Source: Pelagibacterium sp. 26DY04
GTDB lineage: Bacteria; Pseudomonadota; Alphaproteobacteria; Rhizobiales; Devosiaceae
Direction of reading: 5' to 3'
NCBI RefSeq assembly: GCF_031202305.1
Contig: NZ_CP101731.1
Coordinates: forward strand, 62,001 to 126,000
Length of the DNA stretch: 64,000 bases
Shown here: in pieces, positions 52,177 through 62,535 of the stretch
Numbering within the stretch: the stretch's first letter is position 1
Layout: each line of letters starts with the position of its first letter
Program-made: the position numbers and the translations under genes
Notes under the pieces: generated by a model
Told to the model about the DNA's origin: nothing
The model's input: only the letters and a program-made list of their open reading frames with translations
The model's database searches: none

Positions 52177-53832
52177 ATGCTGGTGCTCCTCCACCGTCTC
52201 GCCATCGACATCCGCGCCAATGTCGCCACCCTTTTCGCCGCCGTGGCCCCGATCCTCATCGGCGTTGCCGCCCTGGCGGTCGATGAGGCTTCCCTCCATC
52301 TCGAAAAGCGCCGCCTGCAATCGGCTGCCGATCTTGCCGCCATCCACGCCGCCGGCGATCCCGCCGACGCCGCCGAGCGCGTCGAGCGGGCGCTGCTCGA
52401 CGCGGGGTACGATCCCCTGCCGCCAACCGTTCTCGTCCAGACCGACCATTACAGCCCCGATCCGAACCTGGGCCCCGCCGACCGGTTTGCCCCCGATACC
52501 GGCCCGGCCAACGCCGCCCGCGTCACCCTGCGCCACCCTGGCCGCGTCCATTTCGCTTCGATCTTCGGCTTTCAATCGCCTAGCCTGGGCGTCTCGGCCA
52601 CAGCCAGTGCCACCCCTATGGCCGCCTGGTCCATCGGCTCGCGCCTCGCCAGCCTCAATGATGGTCTGCTCAACGCCATTCTGGGAGGACTCCTGGGCGG
52701 GGAAATCTCCCTCTCGCTCATGAACTACGACCAGATCATCGGCCTCGATGTGGGGCTGCTCGATTTCCTCGATGCCCTGGCCCTCGAACTGGGGCTGACG
52801 GCAGGCACTTATTCGGACCTGCTCGACACGCAAGTGAGCCTGGGCGATATCGGGGTCGCCCTCGCCTCGGCCGCCGGCAACAACGCCGTGCTGCTCGAAC
52901 TGGCCAGCCTGATCGATGATTCCATTACGGTCGATATGGCCCGCCTCATCGTCGCCGACGGCCTGGCCAATCTCGCCCTCGGCACGTCCGCGGCCGTTAA
53001 GGCCAGTGTCGATGCGCTGGGCCTTTTGACCGCCGCCGCTTTGGTGGCGGATGGCGAGCGCCATGTCAGCCTCGATCTCGGCCTCAACGTCGCCGGCCTC
53101 ACCGGCATCGATGTCGATCTGGTGATCGGGGAGCCGCCACACGGCGGCTGGTTCACCCTTTCGGGCGAGGGCGCCTATCTGCGCACGGCGCAAACCCGCC
53201 TGCGGCTCGATATTTCCCTGCTCGAGAACGATGCCGATCTGGGGCTGCTCTCGGTCGGGCTTCCGGTCTATGTCGAACTGGCCCCGGCCGAAGCCCATCT
53301 GGCCAGCCTCACCTGCCCGCCCGGCCGCCCCGATCTGGGCCGCGCCACCGTCGCCGCGCGCCCCGGCGTCCTGCGCCTCGCGGTGGGCCACACCGCCCAG
53401 TCGTCTTTTCTCGATACGCGCCGGCCATTGGCCATCGAAAAGACCACAATTCTCTCGCTCCTGGGCGGCCTGGTGCGCGTCACGGCTTATGCGGACGTCT
53501 CCATGTCCCAGACCAGCCCCGTTCCCCTCCATTTCACCGCCGCCGATGCCGTAGCGGGCAAGGTTTACACCGCCCGCACCACGACGCCGTTATCGGAGCT
53601 CACCACCTCGCTTCTTTCCGATCTCGAGCTCGATCTCGAAATCATCGGCATCAATCTCCTCGGCGGGCTGCTCTCGGGGCTCCTTGGTACCGTCTCGGCC
53701 CTCATCGCGCCGGTGATCGGCGTGCTCGATCACGTGCTGGTCGCCATCCTCGACGTTCTGGGCATCGGCATCGGCGAGGTCGATGTGGCGCTGCACGGCT
53801 TCGATTGCCGCAACGCCGCGCTGGTGCAATAG
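52177..53832 (+). CDS. TadG-like protein
   Basis: 551 residues from the ATG at 52177 (a TTG at 52171 overlaps the stop of the TadE gene). The N-terminus LRHRL-type start leads to one membrane segment (NVATLFAAVAPILIGVAALAVDEASL), the TadG pattern with the conserved TLFA and AVD, then about 500 residues rich in Leu, Gly, Ala and Asp with repeated GLL/LLG-type stretches. No VWFA MIDAS motif is seen. The C-terminus ends GEVDVALHGFDC. It pairs with TadE; exact role inferred. Confidence 0.82.
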   Translation: MLVLLHRLAIDIRANVATLFAAVAPILIGVAALAVDEASLHLEKRRLQSAADLAAIHAAGDPADAAERVERALLDAGYDPLPPTVLVQTDHYSPDPNLGPADRFAPDTGPANAARVTLRHPGRVHFASIFGFQSPSLGVSATASATPMAAWSIGSRLASLNDGLLNAILGGLLGGEISLSLMNYDQIIGLDVGLLDFLDALALELGLTAGTYSDLLDTQVSLGDIGVALASAAGNNAVLLELASLIDDSITVDMARLIVADGLANLALGTSAAVKASVDALGLLTAAALVADGERHVSLDLGLNVAGLTGIDVDLVIGEPPHGGWFTLSGEGAYLRTAQTRLRLDISLLENDADLGLLSVGLPVYVELAPAEAHLASLTCPPGRPDLGRATVAARPGVLRLAVGHTAQSSFLDTRRPLAIEKTTILSLLGGLVRVTAYADVSMSQTSPVPLHFTAADAVAGKVYTARTTTPLSELTTSLLSDLELDLEIIGINLLGGLLSGLLGTVSALIAPVIGVLDHVLVAILDVLGIGIGEVDVALHGFDCRNAALVQ

Positions 53833-54435
53833 CTATTTGCCCTTCCCATTGGGGTGTAGCGTCTCGCCCCTGGCCAGCATGGCGACGAATTTCTCGATAT
53901 TGCGCACCCGCGTCTCGGCCTTCTTGGCGTTGTTGATGCGAAACGCCAGCGCAAAGAGATTGGCCCTGTTGAGCGTCTTGTAGGTTTCGAGCGCCGCCGG
54001 GTCGGCCTCGACCGCGCGCACGAAATCCTCGGGCATGGTGAACTCGGCCCCCGAGGCATAGGCGGCCTCCCAGCGCCCATCGGCTTTTGCCGCTTGGATC
54101 TGGATGAGGCCGGGCTCGCGCATCAGCCCCTCTTCGATCAGATTTTCGGCATGCCGCGTGTTGATCCGGCTCCAGATCGATTTTTTGCGCCGCGGGGTAA
54201 AGCGCAAGACGAACGATACCTCGTCATGCTTTTTCTTGATCCCGTCGATCCACCCCCAGCACAGCCCCGCCCGCACCGCATCCTCGTAGGAAAGCGTGGG
54301 CAGGCCCGACGCCTTCTTGTAGAACTGCACCCACACCTCGTCCCACTCGGCCCCATGCTGGGCCAGCCAGTCGTAGAATGCCTTGAAATCGACGAACGGA
54401 CGGATCTTTTCCGGATCGGGAATGACGGGCGGCAT
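53833..54435 (-). CDS. YdeI/OmpD-associated family protein, full length
   Basis: 200 residues from the ATG at 54435 (MPPVIPDPEKIRPFVDFKAFYDWLAQHGAEWDEVWVQFYKK). LSYEDAVRAGLCWGWIDGIKKKHDEVSFVLRFTPRRKKSIWS is the YdeI/YdhG-like DUF1801 segment, and EFTMPEDFVRAVEADPAAL with KKAETRVRNIEKFVAML is the C-terminal OmpD-associated part. A short protein of 66 residues at 44749 copies only the latter. Function unknown. Convergent with the TadG gene, with no bases between the stops. Confidence 0.86.
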   Translation of the reverse strand: MPPVIPDPEKIRPFVDFKAFYDWLAQHGAEWDEVWVQFYKKASGLPTLSYEDAVRAGLCWGWIDGIKKKHDEVSFVLRFTPRRKKSIWSRINTRHAENLIEEGLMREPGLIQIQAAKADGRWEAAYASGAEFTMPEDFVRAVEADPAALETYKTLNRANLFALAFRINNAKKAETRVRNIEKFVAMLARGETLHPNGKGK

Positions 54436-54523
54436 TGGCAACTCCTTAGAGATCGCCAGCCTACCCGCTGCGGCACCCGGTGCAAGCATCAGATATCGAG
54501 TGGACCACTTTGGGACGCGCGGA

Positions 54524-54538
54524 GCGGCCCGTGAGGCA
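54524..54538. repeat. 15-base motif GCGGCCCGTGAGGCA, copy 1
   Basis: The sequence GCGGCCCGTGAGGCA recurs exactly at 54857-54871 and 54971-54985, so three copies flank tRNA-Ala within 462 bases. Copies 2 and 3 lie in the tRNA-Ala/TIGR02300 gap, copy 1 on the other side of the tRNA gene. Confidence 0.75.
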
Positions 54539-54594
54539 AAGCAAACCATTCGCATCGCGAACGTCTGCCAGGAACACAATCATTGGAAAGCGAA

Positions 54595-54670
54595 TGGTGG
54601 AGCCAAGCGGGATCGAACCGCTGACCTCCTGCATGCCATGCAGGCGCTCTCCCAGCTGAGCTATGGCCCC
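54595..54670 (-). tRNA. tRNA-Ala(GGC)
   Basis: Read on the minus strand: acceptor GGGGCCA (from 54670) with TGGCTCC, D-arm GCTCAGCTGGGAGAGC, anticodon arm with loop ATGGCAT (anticodon GGC), T-arm GGTTCGATCCCGC, and encoded ACCA to 54595. Seventy-six bases, all canonical. Confidence 0.95.
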
Positions 54671-54856
54671 ATCAGATCGGCGCCGCGCTTGGCGGCCCTG
54701 GGTGGTTCACGCGGCGTCCCCGTGCGAACGGGCGGAACCTAGTGAGAAGTGTTTTACGACGCAAGAGCAAAAATCATCCAGCGTCGCAAATTTTTCATGA
54801 GCCCCGAAAAACCGCCCGAGTCCTCCGGAAAATGCCCGTAAGAACGAGCCGCAGGC

Positions 54857-54871
54857 GCGGCCCGTGAGGCA
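54857..54871. repeat. 15-base motif GCGGCCCGTGAGGCA, copy 2
   Basis: Exact copy of the motif at 54524-54538. The gap 54671-54991 (321 bases) has no gene; it holds this copy, copy 3, and a long stem-loop. The tRNA-Ala promoter should be in its left part. Confidence 0.75.
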
Positions 54872-54927
54872 GACCGGACGCAGGCGAGGACCCCGCGCGA
54901 CGTTTCGCGCGCCCCGCCGGAGGGCCA

Positions 54928-54967
54928 GCGAAAGCCATAGGGCGGTTTAGCCCGTCATGGCTTTCGC
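54928..54967. terminator. Long stem-loop downstream of the TIGR02300 gene
   Basis: GCGAAAGCCAT (54928-54938) pairs exactly with ATGGCTTTCGC (54957-54967), with a smaller GGGC/GCCC stem inside. It lies 24 bases past the TIGR02300 stop on the minus strand. No U-tract is evident; a terminator or 3'-end structure is likely. Confidence 0.6.
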
Positions 54968-54970
54968 GGT

Positions 54971-54985
54971 GCGGCCCGTGAGGCA
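54971..54985. repeat. 15-base motif GCGGCCCGTGAGGCA, copy 3
   Basis: Exact copy of the motif at 54524-54538 and 54857-54871, between the stem-loop and the stop of the TIGR02300 gene. Confidence 0.75.
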
Positions 54986-54991
54986 GAAAAA

Positions 54992-55420
54992 CTACCGCTC
55001 GTCCTCGTCCACCTCGACGTCGAAATCGATCTCGTCGTCTTCGTCGTCGGTTTCCAGGAACGTGTCGTCGTCGTCCCCGCCCAGCTCTTCGTCGACCTCG
55101 ACATCCTCGACATCGGCGAGATCGTCGTCGCCATTGTCCTCGTCGCTGTCTTCGGCATCGTCGAGCGAGATGACTTCGGCGCCCGCCTCTTCGGCGGCCA
55201 CGTCCACATCGGCTTGTTCGATTTCGTCCTCGTCCTCGTCTTCGTCCTTGCGCGATTTGGCGCCGAACTTGACGGCGGCCTTTTCCTGGGCCGCTTCAAA
55301 AAAGCTCAAGGGATAGGACTTGCCGGTATAAGGCGAGACCACGGGATCCTTGTTGAGGTCATAGAATTTCTTGCCCGTCACCGGGCATGTCCGCTTGGTA
55401 CCGCGTTCGTCACTGGCCAA
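54992..55420 (-). CDS. TIGR02300 family protein with hyperacidic tail
   Basis: 142 residues from a TTG at 55420. The start is chosen because LASDERGTKRTCPVTGKKFYDLNKDPVVSPYTGKSYPL matches the family N-terminus, and GGGA lies upstream; no ATG fits. Two features stand out: a short N-terminal zinc-ribbon-like segment with one Cys here (others in the family carry more), and about 90 residues of almost only Asp and Glu (for example DEDEDEDEIEQADVDVAAEE). Function unknown; the acidic tail suggests interaction with a basic protein or RNA-binding partner. It is divergent from aroA. Confidence 0.83.
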   Translation of the reverse strand: MASDERGTKRTCPVTGKKFYDLNKDPVVSPYTGKSYPLSFFEAAQEKAAVKFGAKSRKDEDEDEDEIEQADVDVAAEEAGAEVISLDDAEDSDEDNGDDDLADVEDVEVDEELGGDDDDTFLETDDEDDEIDFDVEVDEDER

Positions 55421-55515
55421 GGCAATTCCCCATTTTGTCAGATGCTGTAGGGTTAAGTCTGGTGCGCCCGCTTGGGCGGACGCCACGTCATATCTGGCGC
55501 AAGGCCCTGTCATGA

Positions 55516-57653
<2,138 letters not shown>

Positions 57654-57958
57654 AATTCGAGGTCGTGAAATCCAAGTTTGCAGGGGTTGGGCCGGTCACG
57701 CTTTTTGCTGGACGCTGAAGTTCATCGACAAGAATGTGTTCTTGGCCTCCCCTCACCCGGCCCTCTCTCTAGAGGGGCGAGGGAGCAGAGACCTTGGCAA
57801 GCCCCGGATTTCCTTCGCCCCTTTGGGGAGAAGGTGGTCGGATGAGGGGAGCAGCTTTTGCTGCGCGCGCCGTCGTCGAGAAATTTCGGATCCCCTGCCC
57901 AACCAAACATCGTCAACCCCTAACCCCCAGATTCCGGCTCCGCCGGAATGGAGATTTA
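57654..57958. other. Intergenic region between cmk and rpsA
   Basis: 305 bases without a gene. It holds repeat copy C (57747-57850) in its centre and the rpsA leader on the right; no ORF has a plausible start and family match. A ribosome binding site GGAGA precedes the rpsA ATG. Confidence 0.6.
57747..57850. repeat. Dispersed palindromic repeat, copy C (inverted)
   Basis: In the opposite orientation to copies A and B. Its right end, read in reverse complement, starts CCCCTCATCCGACC and continues CACCTTCTCCCC-AAA-GGGGCGAAGG; its left arm is the second palindrome CCCTCTCT-AGAGGGG type with CCGGGTGAGGGG. The spacer between arms is shorter than in copies A and B. Confidence 0.8.
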
Positions 57959-59662
57959 ATGGCTAACCAAACAGCATCCGCTGAAGATTTCGAACAGCTC
58001 CTGCTTGAGAGCTTCCAGGACATCGATCCCGTCGAGGGCACCGTTGTCAAAGGCAAGGTCGTCGCCATCGAAAAGGACCTCGCCATCATCGACGTGGGCC
58101 TGAAGACCGAAGGCCGCGTGCCGCTCAAGGAATTCGGCGCCGCCGGCCGTGACGGCACAATCGACGTCGGGTCCGAAGTCGAAGTCTATGTCGACCGCGT
58201 GGAAAACGCGATGGGCGAGGCCGTCCTCTCGCGTGAGAAGGCCCGCCGTGAAGAGAGCTGGGTCCGCCTCGAAGCCCTCTACGAAAAGAACGAGAAGGTC
58301 GAAGGCCAGATCTTCAACCAGGTCAAGGGCGGTTTCACCGTCGATCTCGACGGCGCCGTGGCCTTCCTGCCGCGCTCCCAGGTCGATATCCGCCCCATCC
58401 GCGACATCGCGCCGCTGATGAACGTGCCCCAGCCCTTCCAGATTTTGAAGATGGACAAGCGCCGCGGCAACATCGTCGTCTCGCGCCGCGCCATTCTCGA
58501 AGAGTCGCGCGCCGAGCAGCGTAGCGAAATCGTCCAGCAGCTCGAAGAGGGCCAGGTGGTCGAGGGCGTGGTCAAGAACATCACCGATTACGGTGCGTTC
58601 GTTGACCTGGGCGGTATCGATGGCCTGCTGCACGTCACCGACATCGCATGGCGTCGCGTGAACCACCCCAACGAGGTTCTCTCGATCGGTGAGACCATCA
58701 AGGTCCAGATCATCCGCGTCAACCAGGAAAGCCACCGCATTTCGCTGGGCATGAAGCAGCTCCAGGCCGACCCCTGGGAAGGCATCGCCGCCAAATACCC
58801 GGTCAATGCCAAGTTCACTGGCCGCGTGACCAACATCACCGACTACGGTGCGTTCGTCGAGCTCGAGCCGGGCATCGAAGGCCTGATCCACGTCTCGGAA
58901 ATGAGCTGGACCAAAAAGAACGTCCATCCGGGCAAGATCGTCTCGACTTCCCAGGAAGTCGAAGTGGTCGTCCTCGAGGTCGATCCCGAAAAGCGCCGCA
59001 TCTCGCTTGGTCTCAAGCAGACCCTCGCCAATCCGTGGGAAAGCTTTGCCGACAAGTTCCCGGTGGGCTCGGAAATCGAAGGCGAAGTCAAGAACAAGAC
59101 CGAATTCGGCCTGTTCATTGGTCTGGACGGCGATGTGGACGGCATGGTTCATCTCTCCGATCTCGACTGGAACCGTCCGGGCGAAGAAGCGCTTGAGGAC
59201 TACAACCGTGGCGATATCGTCAAGGCCAAGGTTCTCGACGTCGATATCGAAAAGGAACGCATTTCCCTCGGTATCAAGCAGCTCGGCACCGACAGCTTCG
59301 AAGCTGCGGCAACCGGCTCTGACGGACTGCGCAAGGGTGCGATCGTCACCTCTGAGGTCACCGCCATCACCGATGGTGGCATCGAGGTTCGCATCGCCGA
59401 CACGGACCTGACGGCCTTCATCCGCCGTTCGGATCTCTCCCGTGACCGCGAAGACCAGCGCCCCGAGCGTTTCGCCGTCGGCGAAAAGGTCGATGCGCGC
59501 ATCACCCAGTTCGACAAGAAGACCCGCCGCATCGGTCTTTCGATCAAGGCCCTGGAAATCGCCGAGGAAAAGGAAGCCGTCGCTCAGTACGGTTCCTCGG
59601 ACGCCGGCGCTTCGCTGGGCGACATTCTTGGCGCAGCCCTCAAGGGCCAGGACAAGAAGTAA
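57959..59662 (+). CDS. rpsA: 30S ribosomal protein S1
   Basis: 567 residues from the ATG at 57959 (MANQTASAEDFEQLL). Six S1 domains can be read, for example KNITDYGAFVDLGGIDGLLHVTDIAW and TNITDYGAFVELEPGIEGLIHVSEMSW, with the pattern G-A-F-V-D/E-L-x-G-x-G/E-G-L-x-H-V/I-S. It unfolds mRNA and brings it to the 30S subunit. Long upstream frame (57794) is open but has no family match. Ends before a strong terminator. Confidence 0.96.
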   Translation: MANQTASAEDFEQLLLESFQDIDPVEGTVVKGKVVAIEKDLAIIDVGLKTEGRVPLKEFGAAGRDGTIDVGSEVEVYVDRVENAMGEAVLSREKARREESWVRLEALYEKNEKVEGQIFNQVKGGFTVDLDGAVAFLPRSQVDIRPIRDIAPLMNVPQPFQILKMDKRRGNIVVSRRAILEESRAEQRSEIVQQLEEGQVVEGVVKNITDYGAFVDLGGIDGLLHVTDIAWRRVNHPNEVLSIGETIKVQIIRVNQESHRISLGMKQLQADPWEGIAAKYPVNAKFTGRVTNITDYGAFVELEPGIEGLIHVSEMSWTKKNVHPGKIVSTSQEVEVVVLEVDPEKRRISLGLKQTLANPWESFADKFPVGSEIEGEVKNKTEFGLFIGLDGDVDGMVHLSDLDWNRPGEEALEDYNRGDIVKAKVLDVDIEKERISLGIKQLGTDSFEAAATGSDGLRKGAIVTSEVTAITDGGIEVRIADTDLTAFIRRSDLSRDREDQRPERFAVGEKVDARITQFDKKTRRIGLSIKALEIAEEKEAVAQYGSSDAGASLGDILGAALKGQDKK

Positions 59663-59688
59663 GCGTTTTTAGACGCACCGACCTTATG

Positions 59689-59717
59689 GGGCTCGCGCTA
59701 CGGCGCGGGCCCTTTTT
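59689..59717 (+). terminator. Rho-independent terminator after rpsA
   Basis: GGGCTCGCGC (59689-59698) pairs with GCGCGGGCCC (59703-59712) with one wobble, loop TACG, then TTTTT at 59713-59717. It is 26 bases after the rpsA stop. A separate palindrome ACTTGCG-CAA-CGCAAGT (59716-59732) begins in the same place and could be part of it or an operator of the next gene. Confidence 0.88.
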
Positions 59718-59793
59718 ACTTGCGCAACGCAAGTCACATTCATGTGCGAATGCCTGTGTTAAGCTTGGTGTTGAGCATAAGGAGGAACTGGAA

Positions 59794-60201
59794 ATGAAAG
59801 TCGTTGCCAATATCGATTTCGACGGCGATTGCCGCGAGGCCTTCACCACCTACGCCAAGATCCTCGGCGGCGAGATCCGCGCCATGATCAGCAACCGCGA
59901 CATGCCCGAAATGGCCGAAGGCGTGCCCGAAGACCGCCTCGACCGCATCGTCCATGCCTGGATCGACATCGGCGATCAGGCGCTGATGGGCCAGGACATG
60001 CGGGATTTTTCCGGCCGCAAGGGCTATAGCGTCACCGTCTCGGCCGATTCGGTCGACCAGGCGCGCGCCATCTTCAATGCCTTGTCCGAAGGCGGCGATG
60101 TGCTCATGGCCTTCGAGCCGCAATCGTGGTCGCAAGGCTTCGGCATGACCATGGATCGTTTCGGGGTCGCCTGGGTGATCGATTCCCCGGCCGCAGGCTG
60201 A
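59794..60201 (+). CDS. VOC family protein (PhnB-like)
   Basis: 135 residues from the ATG at 59794 with AAGGAGGAAC upstream. MKVVANIDFDGDCREAFTTYAKILGGEIRAMISNRDMPEM is the PhnB/DUF1428-like VOC domain, and AFEPQSWSQGFGMTMDRFGVAWVIDS is its second half. VOC proteins use a paired beta-alpha-beta fold to bind metals or ligands; the enzyme activity is unknown. It has its own short leader after the rpsA terminator. Confidence 0.87.
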   Translation: MKVVANIDFDGDCREAFTTYAKILGGEIRAMISNRDMPEMAEGVPEDRLDRIVHAWIDIGDQALMGQDMRDFSGRKGYSVTVSADSVDQARAIFNALSEGGDVLMAFEPQSWSQGFGMTMDRFGVAWVIDSPAAG

Positions 60202-60317
60202 CCGGGCCAACGCGTTCACGCATACGTTGCCTTGCCGGTCGGTGACGGCAATGCTAGCCATAGGATTCTAGGACTCGATCAGGCGCGACAAGCAGCCGGT
60301 CGGGTGGGAGGAAGTCT

Positions 60318-62528
60318 ATGGTATTGCGTGCGGCGGGAATGGCGCTTCCGGCTGGCAGCCGCGTCGGGTCGATCAAGGGGCTGAACGGCGGTGCCGCGCA
60401 CCTTGCGCGCCGGTGGTTCTGTTTCGGCCCGATTCTCGTGCTTCTTGTCCTGGTGCTGACGGGCAGCGCCTGGGCGCAGGCCAGTCGGCCGCTCGAAGCC
60501 CGTGCCACCAGCGAGATCCGCCAGACTCTCTTTCCCGAGGCCGACCGCTTCGAGCTTGCCGAAGCAGGCCCGCCCCATATGCGCGTCTACAGCGGCGAGG
60601 AGCTTGTGGGGTATCTGTTTTCCACCCTCGATGTGGTGCGGGCCCGCAGCTATTCGCCCACGCCCTTTGACGCCATTGTCGGCATGGATCTGGCCGGCAA
60701 CCTCACCGGCGCCCGCGTCATCCGGCACCACGACCCCTACCTTCAGGGCTTTCCCCAGCGCGTCGACCGCCTCGAGGAATTTCTTGAAGCTCACATCGGC
60801 CATCCGGTCGACGGGACCGTAGAGGCGCCGCTCACCCCCGATTTCGTGCAAGGCACCACCATTTCGGCCCGCAACATGCGCGCCGGCATCATGGATGCCG
60901 GCCGGGTCGTGCTGCGCGCCAACGACCCGCGCCCGCCGATCACCGAGCCGATGATCGACCGGCTGGGCTTTTCCTTCCTCGATTGGGAACAGCTCGTCGA
61001 GATCGGCGCGGTCTCCAATCGTCTCGTGACCTTCGGCGAGGTAAGCGCGGCGCTGGCCGAACAAGGCGTCACCCCCGCCCAAATGGAGGTGCCTCTCGAC
61101 CGCGGCGATGCCGATGCCCGCTACACCGAGCTTGTGGTGGGGCTCGCCACCCCTCCCCTGATCGGCCGCAACATCATCACCGCCAGCACCTATTCGTCGG
61201 TGGTCGAACCGGCCCCCGAGGATGTGGTGATGGTGGCCGTGATGTCGGGCGGCTACTATGATTTCATCGGCAGCCAGTACAAATCGGACGAATATGGCCA
61301 CCGCTTCGAGCGCATCCGGCTGGTGCAGGGCGATTTCGAGATGGATTTCGTCGAGGACGATTTCGACCATGTGGGCACTTCCGTCCAGCGTTCGGGCGGC
61401 CCCATCGTGCGCCATGCGGGTGTGTTCACCATCCCGCTCGAGTCCGGCTTCGATCCCCTGGCCCCCTTTGACGTGGTCCTCATGGTGCACGCCACCGACG
61501 CGGCCGGGGTCGAGCATACGGTCCAATTCCCGGTCACCTATCAATTGCCCGACGAGACGGTGCTCATGCCCCCCGTCGAGCCCCTGCCTCCCTGGGCCGA
61601 GGCCTGGCTGGCTTCGGGCGTCGACCTCGCCATCCTCGCCGTCGCGCTGGTGGCCCTCACGCTGATCTTCGTTTTCCAGGCGCCCCTTTCGCGCAACCGC
61701 CGGCTGCATCTTTGGGTGCGCACGGGTTTCCTGGTCTTCACCCTGGTCTGGCTGGGCTGGATCGCCGGCGGCCAGCTCTCAATCGTCCATGTGGTCAACT
61801 ACCTCAAGGCCCCGTTCGAAGGCGCCGATCTGGGTTTCTACCTCGCCGAACCGCTGATCGTGGTCATCTCGATCTATGTTGTGCTGTCCCTGTTCCTCAT
61901 CGGCCGTGGCGTCTTCTGCGGCTGGCTCTGCCCGTTCGGCGCCCTGCAGGAATTGACCTCGCGCATCGCCCGCCTCCTGCGCCTGCCGGTCTGGAACCCG
62001 TCCCAGGCCACCCAGCGCTGGATGTGGCTGCCCAAATACGGGCTCGCCGCGCTGATCGTGGGCACCGCCTTCGCCGTGCCCGAGGCCCTGGCCAGCGTCG
62101 AAGAGGTCGAACCCTTCAAGACGGCGATCACCTCCGCCTTCACCCGCCCCTGGCCCTACGTCACCTATGCTTTGGTGCTGCTGGTCATGGGCCTGTTCAC
62201 CGAGCGCTTCTTCTGCCGCTTCCTCTGCCCGCTGGGCGGCGTTCTCGCCCTGGGCGACCGGTTGCATCTGTTCACGTTCTTGAAGCGCCGCCCCGAATGC
62301 GGCACCGGCGGCTGCCATCTGTGCGAGCGCTCCTGCCCGGTCAAGGCCATTGAACCCAGCGGCAGGATCGTCATGGCCGAATGCTTCCAGTGCCTCGATT
62401 GCCAGGTGGAATATTACGACGATCACCGCTGCCCGCCGCTCGTGTGGGCCCGCAAGGGACGCAAGCGCGCCGCCAATCCCCGGCCGCGCCAGAGCCTGGT
62501 TCTGACGCGCAACGGCGCCACCGTGTAA
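60318..62528 (+). CDS. NosR/NirI-like membrane flavoprotein with polyferredoxin domain
   Basis: 736 residues. An N-terminal signal/anchor (about 32-53) precedes a periplasmic FMN-binding domain (to about 215; GTTISARN near 170 is the likely flavin-attachment region). About six TM segments carry GVFCGWLCPFGALQE and FFCRFLCPLGGV (CxxxCP motifs). At the C-terminus two 4Fe-4S sites, CGTGGCHLCERSCP and CFQCLDCQVEYYDDHRCPP, are cytosolic. This is the NosR layout, which in nos operons supplies electrons to nitrous-oxide reductase. apbE follows after 7 bases. Denitrification genes are not present, and the partner is unknown. Confidence 0.9.
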   Translation: MVLRAAGMALPAGSRVGSIKGLNGGAAHLARRWFCFGPILVLLVLVLTGSAWAQASRPLEARATSEIRQTLFPEADRFELAEAGPPHMRVYSGEELVGYLFSTLDVVRARSYSPTPFDAIVGMDLAGNLTGARVIRHHDPYLQGFPQRVDRLEEFLEAHIGHPVDGTVEAPLTPDFVQGTTISARNMRAGIMDAGRVVLRANDPRPPITEPMIDRLGFSFLDWEQLVEIGAVSNRLVTFGEVSAALAEQGVTPAQMEVPLDRGDADARYTELVVGLATPPLIGRNIITASTYSSVVEPAPEDVVMVAVMSGGYYDFIGSQYKSDEYGHRFERIRLVQGDFEMDFVEDDFDHVGTSVQRSGGPIVRHAGVFTIPLESGFDPLAPFDVVLMVHATDAAGVEHTVQFPVTYQLPDETVLMPPVEPLPPWAEAWLASGVDLAILAVALVALTLIFVFQAPLSRNRRLHLWVRTGFLVFTLVWLGWIAGGQLSIVHVVNYLKAPFEGADLGFYLAEPLIVVISIYVVLSLFLIGRGVFCGWLCPFGALQELTSRIARLLRLPVWNPSQATQRWMWLPKYGLAALIVGTAFAVPEALASVEEVEPFKTAITSAFTRPWPYVTYALVLLVMGLFTERFFCRFLCPLGGVLALGDRLHLFTFLKRRPECGTGGCHLCERSCPVKAIEPSGRIVMAECFQCLDCQVEYYDDHRCPPLVWARKGRKRAANPRPRQSLVLTRNGATV

Positions 62529-62535
62529 GGGAGCC

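Noticed and set aside
54436..54991. Attachment site or integrated element at tRNA-Ala
   Set aside because: The tRNA is complete, no integrase gene is near, and the repeated 15-base motif is not a copy of the tRNA 3' end.
60202..60317. FNR/Dnr or NnrR box ahead of the NosR-like gene
   Set aside because: No TTGAT-N4-ATCAA or close form was found in the gap.
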